A stretch of DNA of 64,000 nt, taken from assembly GCA_034926225.1 (NCBI GenBank), contig JAYFRF010000017.1, positions 1 to 64,000 on the forward strand, written 5' to 3'. This DNA is from JAAZKA01 sp034926225. Lineage in GTDB: Bacteria; Bacillota; Clostridia; Oscillospirales; QAMX01. The translations under genes were made by a program, and so were the position numbers. This document shows, one piece after another, positions 42,255 through 50,700 of the stretch. The notes under the pieces are model-generated. The model saw nothing but the letters and a program-made list of their open reading frames with translations, searched no databases and was not told the DNA's origin. How positions within the stretch are numbered: position 1 is the stretch's first letter; each line of letters starts with the position of its first letter.

Positions 42255-42668
42255 ATGGAACACGGCGTGGGAGAGATTGTCGAGGGGCGCGTCACAGGTA
42301 TCACGAAATTCGGCGCATTTGTATCGATCGGAGAAGGAAAGTCGGGGTTGGTACATATTTCCGAGGTAGCGAATACATTTGTCAAGGATATTCGGGAACA
42401 CTTGACCGAGGGACAGACAGTCAACGTGAAAATCATCGCAATCGATGAAAACGGCAGAATCAATTTATCCATTAAGAAAGCGCTTCCCCAAGAGCCGCCG
42501 CCGCGTTCGGCATATACCCAAGCCCCGCCGCCGCGAGCTCCGATGACCGCGCAGGAAGCTTTTGAGGATAAGCTCAAAAACTTCATGGCGGATTCCAACA
42601 GCCGCATGTCGGATATCAAGCATCAGAACGATCGGAAAAGTGGCTACCGCAGACCCCGGCAGAAATAA
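42255..42668 (+). CDS. yabR: S1-domain RNA-binding protein YabR
   Basis: The 137-residue product has an N-terminal S1 domain (GEIVEGRVTGITKFGAFVSI, then SGLVHISEVA, NVKIIAIDENGRINLSIKKA) and a low-complexity Pro-rich and basic C terminus. It corresponds to YabR, the usual gene after divIC. Its RNA targets are unknown. Confidence 0.92.
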   Translation: MEHGVGEIVEGRVTGITKFGAFVSIGEGKSGLVHISEVANTFVKDIREHLTEGQTVNVKIIAIDENGRINLSIKKALPQEPPPRSAYTQAPPPRAPMTAQEAFEDKLKNFMADSNSRMSDIKHQNDRKSGYRRPRQK

Positions 42669-42672
42669 AAAG

Positions 42673-42702
42673 ACGCTCCGTTTTCATACGAGAACGGAGC
42701 GT
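42673..42702 (+). terminator. Hairpin after yabR
   Basis: A 10-base perfect stem (ACGCTCCGTT with AACGGAGCGT) lies five bases after the yabR stop. It lacks a T-run, so termination strength is uncertain. Confidence 0.5.
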
Positions 42703-42830
42703 AAAGCGGGAATTGGGGGATAGGGAAACAGACTGGACAGTTCACATTACTATAAATAGAATACACTAAAGCATCTGAAAAAGAGGTCGAAATATGTCGG
42801 CCCCTTTAATAAACACAATGGAGGATTCAA

Positions 42831-43736
42831 GTGGAAAGGCTGGTTATCATCGGCGGCGGTCCTGCCGGATTGACCGCGGCAATCTATGCGGCACGCGCGG
42901 GACTAAAACCCTTGGTGTTGGAAATGCTCTTCGCCGGCGGACAGATGACCAATACGATGGAGATTGAAAACTACCCCGGCTACCGCAGCATCGAAGGTTC
43001 GTCTCTTGCGGAAGCCATGCGTACGCATGCGGAGAGCATCGGCGTACGCTTTCAAACGGCGGAAATGACCGCGCTCGAGAAAACGGGGGATAACTTTCGT
43101 ATCGTGACGAGTGACGGCAACATTGATGCTAACTGTGTTATTATGGCAACCGGCGCATCCCGCCGTAAGCTGGCGATCCCCGGCGAAGCCGAATATGCCG
43201 GACGCGGGGTCAGCTACTGCGCAACTTGCGACGGAGGGTTCTTCCGAGGCAAGACCGCGGCGGTCGTCGGCGGCGGCGATACAGCGCTGGAGGATGCACT
43301 CTATCTCGCGGATATCCTGCGCGAGGTGACCCTCATCCATCGCCGCAACGCGTTCCGCGCCGATGAAATACTCATCCAACGCGTGCGAGCCGCGAAAAAC
43401 ATCCGCATCCTGACGCCTTACAAGCCCGCAGAGATTACCGGTGAGACAAAGGCTGATGGCATCCGTCTGATACATGCCGAAAGCGGCGTGGAAATGAAGG
43501 TTGACTGTGATGCGGTCTTTATTGCGGTGGGCAGTATTCCCAATACGAAACTGCTCTCCGATCTCGTGGACCTGGCTCCTTCCGGATATGTCTTGGCGGG
43601 AGAGGACTGCTGTACCAAAACACCCGGCCTGTTCGTTGCCGGTGATCTCCGCCAAAAACCCCTCTATCAGATCGTCACGGCTACAGCCGATGGCGCTGTA
43701 GCCGCTAAAAAGGCTGCCGACTATCTCCGCACCTGA
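42831..43736 (+). CDS. trxB: Thioredoxin reductase
   Basis: The 301-residue flavoprotein has GGGPAGLTAAIYAARAG for FAD at the N terminus, the redox-active CATC at residues 130-133, GGGDTALEDALYLA for NADPH and a C-terminal LFVAGDLRQKPLYQIVTATADGA. It reduces thioredoxin with NADPH; homologues using ferredoxin exist but the NADPH HRR motif (IHRRNAFRA) is present. It starts with GTG behind GGAGG. Confidence 0.93.
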   Translation: MERLVIIGGGPAGLTAAIYAARAGLKPLVLEMLFAGGQMTNTMEIENYPGYRSIEGSSLAEAMRTHAESIGVRFQTAEMTALEKTGDNFRIVTSDGNIDANCVIMATGASRRKLAIPGEAEYAGRGVSYCATCDGGFFRGKTAAVVGGGDTALEDALYLADILREVTLIHRRNAFRADEILIQRVRAAKNIRILTPYKPAEITGETKADGIRLIHAESGVEMKVDCDAVFIAVGSIPNTKLLSDLVDLAPSGYVLAGEDCCTKTPGLFVAGDLRQKPLYQIVTATADGAVAAKKAADYLRT

Positions 43737-43746
43737 GTGAGTTTGA

Positions 43747-43785
43747 AATTCCCCCCTCTTTTTTATAAAAAAAAGGGGGGGAATT
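43747..43785. terminator. Bidirectional terminator between trxB and the sugar operon
   Basis: AATTCCCCCC-TTTTTT pairs with AAAAAA-GGGGGGAATT around a short AT loop. The hairpin lies 10 bases after trxB and about 25 bases after the convergent isomerase gene, so it can serve both strands. Confidence 0.75.
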
Positions 43786-43808
43786 ATTATTCCCTAATAC
43801 AAAACAAA

Positions 43809-44624
43809 TCACATCAGCGTCCGCAGATAAGCCGCCGCGCGCCGGATATCCGATTCCTGTTGCGGCCCCGATATCTCGCGCTCGATCGTGACCGCGCCGT
43901 CGTACCCCAGCTTATGCAGCCGCTCGAATACCTTCGGAAAATCCACCTCGCCTTCCCCAATCGCAGTTTCATGTCCCATCGAATGCGGCGCGTTCGGCGG
44001 TGTCCCGTCCTTGGCGTGCATGTTCCGGATGTAGGGGCCAAAGGTGTAGAGCGCATCGACGGGGTTGCCATAGCCGTACAGCAGACAGTTCGCTGTATCG
44101 AAGTTGATCAACAGATTGTCCGCGCCGACGTCCGCGATCAGATTCAGCAGAGAAATCGGCGACTCCGCACCCGTCTCGTAAAGGATATTCGCCCCGACGG
44201 ATTTTGCGAAATTGGTCAGAATTTTCATCGGCAGGACGAGATTGACATAATCCTGCGACAACGGATTGTTCGGGATGTATCCCGCATGAAAGATATTGTC
44301 GGTAATCCCCAGCGCACGGGTGAATTCGACGCTGCGCATCGCATAGTCAAGCCGTTCTTTCTGGAAGGGGAGTGCGTTGAAGCCGGATGAGAGGAACGCG
44401 TAGATGCCGCCGGCGTTGTAGGGGTCGTGGAAGCCGCCGAGTTTGGCCGTGATCTCCACCCCGAGCCGATCGGCTTCTGAACGGATGAAGGCGGCATCCT
44501 CCAAATGATACTCAGCGGGCTTGTAGACGAGCTGACAGGTGGTAAATCCCATGGAAAGAAGCTTTTCAAACCCCGAGGTACATTCGGCGGGGGCGTTGAT
44601 GCGTACAAGCGTCCCTAGTTTCAT
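43809..44624 (-). CDS. Sugar phosphate isomerase/epimerase (AP endonuclease 2-like TIM barrel)
   Basis: The 271-residue product is a xylose-isomerase-like TIM barrel: KLGTLVRINAPAECTSGFEK at the N terminus, VGADNLLINFDTANCLLYG (metal-binding Asp), MHAKDGTPPN and a C-terminal GYDGAVTIEREISGP. Such enzymes epimerise or isomerise sugars and inositols. It ends a three-gene operon with a NagB-like protein and a Gfo/Idh oxidoreductase, suggesting catabolism of a modified or amino sugar. The start is set by GGAGGC seven bases upstream; its A overlaps the stop of the preceding gene. Confidence 0.85.
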   Translation of the reverse strand: MKLGTLVRINAPAECTSGFEKLLSMGFTTCQLVYKPAEYHLEDAAFIRSEADRLGVEITAKLGGFHDPYNAGGIYAFLSSGFNALPFQKERLDYAMRSVEFTRALGITDNIFHAGYIPNNPLSQDYVNLVLPMKILTNFAKSVGANILYETGAESPISLLNLIADVGADNLLINFDTANCLLYGYGNPVDALYTFGPYIRNMHAKDGTPPNAPHSMGHETAIGEGEVDFPKVFERLHKLGYDGAVTIEREISGPQQESDIRRAAAYLRTLM

Positions 44625-45445
44625 TAAAAAAGCCTCCATTCCGCCAGTTCCCGTGTGACGACCATTTCGGCATTCGGGTGGTTCTGTAAAAACGACGCGG
44701 GCGCGAAACGGGTGGCATGCTCGAGCGCGATTTTACGCATGATGCCCCACTGCCAGTCGCTATTCAGGTAAACGCGCAGCAGTCGCGACGCGAGAAGCTG
44801 CTTCATGCCGAGGGTGATGCACCGGCGCGGGAAGATGTCGAGCGCGCCGCCCATTTTACGTGCGCCGTTGTTGACGATCGTCTCCATCGAAAGCGGCAGG
44901 CATCGGGTGCCGAGTGCGGCATATTCCGCGTCCGTGATCGGGTCGTCGGGAGAGGCCGATTCGTTGAACGCAATATGCCCGTTGATACCTACACCGGTGA
45001 GGCATGCGTCCGCGCCACCGAGTGACTCAATTTGCGCGTCATACTCCGCTTCATGCCCCGGGTATGGGAAGCCGCGCTGCTTAAAGTCCATAACAAGGTC
45101 GGGATCGATTTTTGAATAGAGCAGACGATCCATCGTCGCGCGGAACGAAAGGGGACTGTCTGTGGAGATCATCTCGCCGTTTTCATCGAGGTACTCGTCC
45201 ATGTTGAAAAACCAGACATTCTTCAGAGAAATGCGTTCGGTATTGACGATTTTTACGAATTCCGGGTACTGGAGTATCGGTCCCACGGGACAGATGAAAA
45301 CCGCGCGTTCGCCGTTTTTCGTCTTGATGATGTCCGCCATCGTCCGCGCAATGTCGTAGTACATAGCGTCTGAAGAAAGAATACGGACTGGAATGCGGGA
45401 ATTCTTCAGGAATTCCTCGGGAGAGCAGGTATAAGAAGACAGCAT
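44624..45445 (-). CDS. Glucosamine-6-phosphate deaminase-like protein with altered active site
   Basis: The 273-residue product belongs to the NagB/RpiA/6-phosphogluconolactonase superfamily: VWFFNMDEYLDENG matches the NMDEY active-site segment, and GVGINGHIAFNESASP matches the NagB consensus GVDGHIAFNEP. At the position of the catalytic Asp (D141 in E. coli NagB, the D of VDGHIAF) there is Asn here. The rest, including the His and Glu of this motif, is kept. It may act on a different amino sugar or have lost deaminase activity; both are inference. Start ATG follows ACGGAGGCG; a longer in-frame start overlaps the oxidoreductase gene. Confidence 0.78.
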   Translation of the reverse strand: MLSSYTCSPEEFLKNSRIPVRILSSDAMYYDIARTMADIIKTKNGERAVFICPVGPILQYPEFVKIVNTERISLKNVWFFNMDEYLDENGEMISTDSPLSFRATMDRLLYSKIDPDLVMDFKQRGFPYPGHEAEYDAQIESLGGADACLTGVGINGHIAFNESASPDDPITDAEYAALGTRCLPLSMETIVNNGARKMGGALDIFPRRCITLGMKQLLASRLLRVYLNSDWQWGIMRKIALEHATRFAPASFLQNHPNAEMVVTRELAEWRLF

Positions 45446-45446
45446 C

Positions 45447-46514
45447 TTATTTCGCCTCCGTAATCTCATCCAGCTTCACCACACGATGCTCCTTCGAGGA
45501 CAGCAGCGCGGCTTCGATGACTGCCTGCGCGCGTACGCCATCCGCAAGGCATGCGGTATAGGGGTTCTCACGGCCAAAGAGGACGTCGAGATAAGCCTGC
45601 GACTGATTGGCCTCGAAAATATCCGGCGGCTCCACCTGACGGATCAGGCGGGTCTCGGGAGAAGCGTCCGGACCGACGGACATCTCCAGCGATTCGCCGC
45701 GTCCGGAGCTGTAACGAATCATGCCTTCGGTGCCGTAGACGGCAAACTCCGTCCACTGGGCGAGCGCTTTGCAGGAACGGGAGACGGAAACGGTCACGTC
45801 GATGCCGGTTTTCAGCGTCGCGACGATGTTCGCGGAATCGTCGGTGGTGACCGCCGCGACCTCGGCGGAATTTTCCCGCCGGCGTTCGCGGACGGCGATG
45901 GCGGTGGTGGCATAGATGCTGTCGTATTCCTGACCGAAGAAACGGACGGCGTCAAGCATGTGGGAGCCGAGGTCGCAGAGTACGCCGCAGCCGGCAAGCT
46001 TTTCGTCAAAGCGCCATTCCAGCCGTCTTCCAGGAATCAGGCCGGAGTCCTTGATGCAGCGGACGTAGATGTGCAGGATCTCGCCTAAAGAGCCGGAATC
46101 GATCATCGCTTTCATGTAGCGCATGTACTTTTTATAGCGCCAGGTAAAACAGATGAAACTGGGGATGCCGAGCGACTGGGCGCGTTCGAGCAACGCTTTC
46201 GTTTCGGCGTAATCGATGCCGAGGGGCTTTTCCGAGGAGAAGGGCAGTCCCGCATCAAGCGCGGCGTTTGCGATCGGGCAGTGGAGGTAGTTCGGTGTGC
46301 AGATATCGACGGCGTCAACCAGTCCGGAGGCGATCAACGTTCGATAATCGGTAAAGAGCGCCGCATTCGGATACTTTTCCTTTGCGCGTTCAAGCGCTTT
46401 CGGCGAAATATCGCAGATTGCGGTTATTTCCGCTTCCGGGCATTGGTCATAAAGCGCCGCATGAAACTGCGCGATACCGCCGAAGCCGACAAAGCCGATA
46501 CGTTTCTTTTCCAT
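45447..46514 (-). CDS. Gfo/Idh/MocA family oxidoreductase
   Basis: The 355-residue product has the NAD(P)-binding Rossmann fold GFVGFGGIAQFHAAL at the N terminus, AVDICTPNYLHCPIA, and the family motif SSEKPLGID (catalytic EKP Lys) at about residues 91-99, followed by the C-terminal alpha/beta domain. It oxidises or reduces a sugar or cyclitol. It is the first gene of the operon with the NagB-like and isomerase genes. The start is set by AAGGAGCG; an in-frame start 18 codons upstream has no ribosome binding site. Confidence 0.9.
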   Translation of the reverse strand: MEKKRIGFVGFGGIAQFHAALYDQCPEAEITAICDISPKALERAKEKYPNAALFTDYRTLIASGLVDAVDICTPNYLHCPIANAALDAGLPFSSEKPLGIDYAETKALLERAQSLGIPSFICFTWRYKKYMRYMKAMIDSGSLGEILHIYVRCIKDSGLIPGRRLEWRFDEKLAGCGVLCDLGSHMLDAVRFFGQEYDSIYATTAIAVRERRRENSAEVAAVTTDDSANIVATLKTGIDVTVSVSRSCKALAQWTEFAVYGTEGMIRYSSGRGESLEMSVGPDASPETRLIRQVEPPDIFEANQSQAYLDVLFGRENPYTACLADGVRAQAVIEAALLSSKEHRVVKLDEITEAK

Positions 46515-46533
46515 GGATTTTACGCTCCTTTTG

Positions 46534-46767
46534 TCAGATAGATTCATTTTTTTGCTCATATTGGTCACTTTTTATTTTCCAAAGCATCCTAGGTACGTGA
46601 AATCGCATCTGATGCCTCGCAGACCCGCCGAATAAGACGGAGTTATCCATCAAAATGTCCACCCATGCAAGGCGTTCGCCCGACTGCATTTCCCAGGTAA
46701 TAACAGCCGCCGGGATGTCGCAGCGTTCGCCGTATGTAGGGGCCTTCTGTGTGCGGTAAAACGCCAA
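46534..46767 (-). other. Leader stretch of the sugar operon with a weak ORF
   Basis: Between the promoter and the oxidoreductase gene a 77-codon frame starting at TTG and ending in FHVPRMLWKIKSDQYEQKNES is open on the operon strand. It has no clear ribosome binding site and no family I recognise. It may be a small gene, a degenerate regulator or chance. Confidence 0.25.
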
Positions 46768-46802
46768 AACAGAATTGGTAAATGAAATCTAATTTGAATG
46801 GA

Positions 46803-46831
46803 AGTATAGCTTATATCTGACGGAAAGTCAA
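46803..46831 (-). promoter_or_regulatory. Sigma-A promoter of the sugar operon
   Basis: TTGACT and TATACT with a 17-base spacer on the minus strand. The start of transcription would be about 280 bases before the oxidoreductase gene, leaving a long leader. Confidence 0.7.
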
Positions 46832-46856
46832 GGCGGTTTATTATAATTTCCATAAA

Positions 46857-46887
46857 AACGGACGTTTTCATAAAGAAAACGTCCGTT
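46857..46887 (-). terminator. Terminator of the sigma-macroglobulin-MEMO operon
   Basis: A perfect 12-base stem (AACGGACGTTTT with AAAACGTCCGTT) with a seven-base loop is followed by TTTTTA on the minus strand. The stop codon of the MEMO-family gene overlaps the first arm. Confidence 0.85.
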
Positions 46888-47749
46888 AATCCGGCGATAG
46901 AGGAAGCCCGTAGATAAAATACGACGCGCCGACGGTTTTTCCGGCATTGAGATAGGAGACGGTCTGATAGTCGAGTTGGGTGACGGACCCCATGAGCATC
47001 AGGGTTGCGAGCGCCTCGGGGCAGTCGAGATAGGTGCCATCGAGCCGGCGAAGCGCGGAGAGATCGCCGCGAGCGACGGTTTCGCGGGTGACGGCGTCGC
47101 GGCGGAGGGTTTCATCGGGGGTCTGGTAGTGGGAGAAATCGATGGAGCAGAGGATGAACAGTTCCTTTTGCCGGGAAAGCGCGGAGAGAGCATCCGCAAG
47201 GCGGGACAGTGTTTCGGTTTGCGTGCCGCGTGTGTAGAGTAGGGTCACGACCTTCGCACCAGGAAAGATTTGCGCGACATAGGGCGCCCATAAGGAGGCT
47301 GCGTATTCGCCGGATAAGGTGTCCTTATCCTCGGCGGCATCCACCGCGGCATTTTTCCTTAAAGACTCGGCGGCCTCGGTATCCCCTTCGACGGAGCCGT
47401 CCGACCAGAAATAACCTTGGCCGGAAAGCTGGATCGGAGGGCCCTTTCCCCCGTGATTCGGCGCGAGCAGGACGACGGTTTCGATCTTGCGGGCAGCGGC
47501 GACGGCGGACAGGACGCTTACACCGAGCTTCATCATCGGTGCGTAATGGGGCATCGTCGCACCGAGCAGGTTTTCCGCGCCGTCGAGGGGAGAAGCGGCG
47601 GCAAGCTGAGAGGAAACAAGAGCCGCGTTATAGTTCGGGCAGGGAAGATCGGCGTTGGATAGCTCTGCCGGGACAGCGCAGGCGGCGAGGGGAAAGGGGA
47701 AAAGCATCGCCGCGAGAAAAAGTGCGGCGATGTGTGTGAAACGGCTCAT
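46886..47749 (-). CDS. MEMO-family (AmmeMemoRadiSam protein B-like) lipoprotein
   Basis: The 287-residue product begins with a lipoprotein signal (FTHIAALFLAAMLFPFPLAAC) and continues with a MEMO/class III extradiol dioxygenase-like domain: LGATMPHYAPMM, VVLLAPNHGGKGPP with a conserved His, and SIDFSHYQTPDE with Asp and His. MEMO proteins have a non-haem iron-like site, but most are cytoplasmic and pair with AmmeMemoRadiSam A and a radical SAM enzyme; neither is nearby. An exported lipoprotein version coupled to the macroglobulin gene (ATGA overlap) is unusual. Function unknown. Confidence 0.83.
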   Translation of the reverse strand: MSRFTHIAALFLAAMLFPFPLAACAVPAELSNADLPCPNYNAALVSSQLAAASPLDGAENLLGATMPHYAPMMKLGVSVLSAVAAARKIETVVLLAPNHGGKGPPIQLSGQGYFWSDGSVEGDTEAAESLRKNAAVDAAEDKDTLSGEYAASLWAPYVAQIFPGAKVVTLLYTRGTQTETLSRLADALSALSRQKELFILCSIDFSHYQTPDETLRRDAVTRETVARGDLSALRRLDGTYLDCPEALATLMLMGSVTQLDYQTVSYLNAGKTVGASYFIYGLPLSPD

Positions 47750-50700
47750 TGGATGGTCACTTGCGTCGCACCCCCGATAGCGCAGGCGTCGCCGTAAATG
47801 TCCGAGACGACAGCGGGTTCCGCACGGAAGACGCCGGGCAATACGCAGCGGAGGTTTAAGGTGACCGTGAAGTCGGAGGATTCTTTCGCGGAGAGATAGA
47901 CGCGGATACGGCCGTCCTCCTCCTGCATGACCCACCAGTTGCGGTTGTAATCCTCCGGCACCCCGACATAACGCATCCCGGTGGGCAGCACGATGGACAG
48001 CAGGGCATCATCGATACTGGCCGGGAGATTTACGCGTACGGTCAAGGAAGCACGGCCGGCAACGGAAAGGCTGTCGCTATAGGTCTGCGTAACCGTGATT
48101 TCGTTCGTATTATCGTCCGTTTCGGTCAGCGGGGCGACATAGGACGCCCAGACGCCGACATCACCGGACAGGAGCTTAAAATCGGCAGCTTCCATTTCGG
48201 ACTGTGAAAGCGTGAGCGTAAAGAAACGGGAATCGTCGAAGGTAACGGTATGCGTCTTACCGCCCATGCTGTAGGAGAACGATGCGTCGGTGGTTTCGGA
48301 CGCGGGCAGGCGCGAAAGATAGGCGATCAGTGCAAAGGCTGGGGAGACACGATCGTTCGGTGTGACCAGGATCGTCTCAAATTGAGTGCGGGCAGCCTCG
48401 GTATGACCGCAAGTCAGCTCAAGCAACATCGAGTGGAGAGACGCGGTGAAGGCTTCATCGGACTCGTCTGGGCTGCCGATACGATCGAGGTTTTCCTCGT
48501 ACCAGGTATATGCGCCTTGCGTATCGCCGAGCAGTGCAAGCGCTGTCGCAAGGGAGAGCTTATCGGTGACGGAAAGGCCGTTATCCGAGCGCAGCAGTAA
48601 CCGGACGTCGGCGAGTACGGGTTCCCCGAGCGCGGCAAGCCCCATATAAGCACTCGCGACTTCAAAGGAGGGGGAGCTGCGGTTATAGATGACGCTGTAG
48701 AGATAAGAACGCGCAGAGTCGGCGTTAACGAGAGCTTGGTCTGCAAGGATCATCCACGCGGTGGTCTCCGCAGTCGCGTCACCATAGGGGAAAAGCCGGT
48801 AACCGCCGGTATAGTCCCGGAACGCGGCGAGGGAGGCGGATGAATCGGTACCATAGAACAGCGAATCCGCAACAACGGTGGTAAGAGCGCCGTCTAAACG
48901 GGTATTATTGGCGACGGAAGCGCGGGAAAGCGCGCGGAGGGTGTCGTAGTCGGCTGCGTCGCAGAAGGAGAGCCGTACGGGATAGCGCAGCGAGTCGATG
49001 GTCATGCCATCCGCAAGGGAGAAGCAGGAAACCGTCGCAATCTCATGCCGGCTTTCGACGACGGAAACAGGATAGGAAACAGCATCGGAGAGATTGCCAG
49101 ACTGCGCACGGACGGTGAGCGTATAGATACCGGCGGGCTGTGTGCCGAGATTCACGTAGGTGTAGTCGGAAGGGGAGCCGGTGATTTCGCGGGTCAGGTT
49201 TACGCCGCCCCCGGAGAGGGTGACTGTATACTGCGGCGAGATATCGCTGCCGACGGTACGCAGGGAGAGGGAAAGGTCGTCACCGGTGAGGATATCTTCG
49301 TTGTAGACGACGTTGAGGAAGAAGGGGAGCGTGGTCGTAACGCTCGCGATGCCTTTACCGGCGTAGGGATACCCGGAAAGCTCAGCTATCGCTGTGGCTG
49401 TCAAACGCCAGGAGGTTAGGTTATCGGGAAGGGTAAAGGACAGGGTTGCCGTGCCATTTCCGTCAGTCGTTCCGGTGAAGAACGCCGCGGTATCCTTAAA
49501 GTCATCGCGTACGCCGCCGCCACCGCCCTCACCGCCGCCTTCGGCCATGTAACGCATGACATCGCTGTGATCGACGTAGGAAAGGTACTGGAGAGGCGAA
49601 CTGTGGTAGATGCCTGCATAGACGCTATTCAGCGGGTCGAGATATTGATCCATCACCGCAAACGCCGCATTATCAACGATGCCGAGCGCAAATGGAGTAG
49701 ATACAGGATTCCCGTCTGTGTCGGAGATGTGCAGCGTTGCCGTCGCGGTATCGCCTGGGGCATAGGAAGCGGCGTCAGTTTCGACCGATACGGTCAGCTC
49801 GCGTTCACGGGAGGTGTAATCGACGCCTGAAATCTCGATAGCATGCACACGGGTACCGTCAAAGTACGCACCGGAAAGGATGACATTCGGGAGAAGCTCC
49901 TCGGTAAAGGGCAGCGTATACGCGCCTGCTTCGTCCACAGACGCGGACAGGAAAGCATCCTGCCAAAGTGAAACGAGCATCGTACCGGATGTGATGGTAT
50001 CAGCGTTCTCGTAGAGCGCAAAGGGGACGTCGTCGCCGACAGAGACCAACGCAGTGTTGAGTCTGTGCAGCGTATAAGAATCGGCACCGGAGAAGGGGTA
50101 GTAAGGACTGGACAGATAGAGCGTTTCCCTAAGCGTCGCACCATCGGCGGTAACAGCTTCGATGGTGCAGGTATACCATGCGCAGTTGTCATAGGAAAGT
50201 GTATACTCGGGGAGGGTACAGACGCCGCCCTCGGTACGGAAGCTGCCGGTGTAGGCGGTCGTTTCCACGTAATTGTAGTCGTAGGTCTCGACGCTGACTT
50301 TGTTGATATAATCGTAGGTGCGCCCGGTAGAGACGGGGATATATTCGCAGCGGGTAATGGTATAGGTTCCGTCCAGGACGACCTCTTCGCCGCGAATCGT
50401 GTCCGTATCCGCGAGATTGCCGAAACTTTGAGGATCATAGCTAGAAAAATCGATGGCATTGGAGCGGATTTGCAGCTCTGCGCCGGTATCGGATAGGTTT
50501 TCAAGGGTAAGCATGGTGTCGGAGCGGAAATAAGGCACATAGGTATAGGCGCTGACCCAGACATCCTCCGCACCGGAGGTGTCCACGGAGCAATAGAGGG
50601 TTTCCGGATACCAGGTGCCGGCTTCGCGTGCCGGAGTAAACGTATAGACCGCCTGCCCGTTTTTATCGAGCGTGATAGGGGCGGACTCATAGTTGCCGTA

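Noticed and set aside
46650..46871. A 73-codon minus-strand frame before the sugar operon
   Set aside because: It begins inside a terminator stem and runs across the promoter, so it cannot be a real gene.
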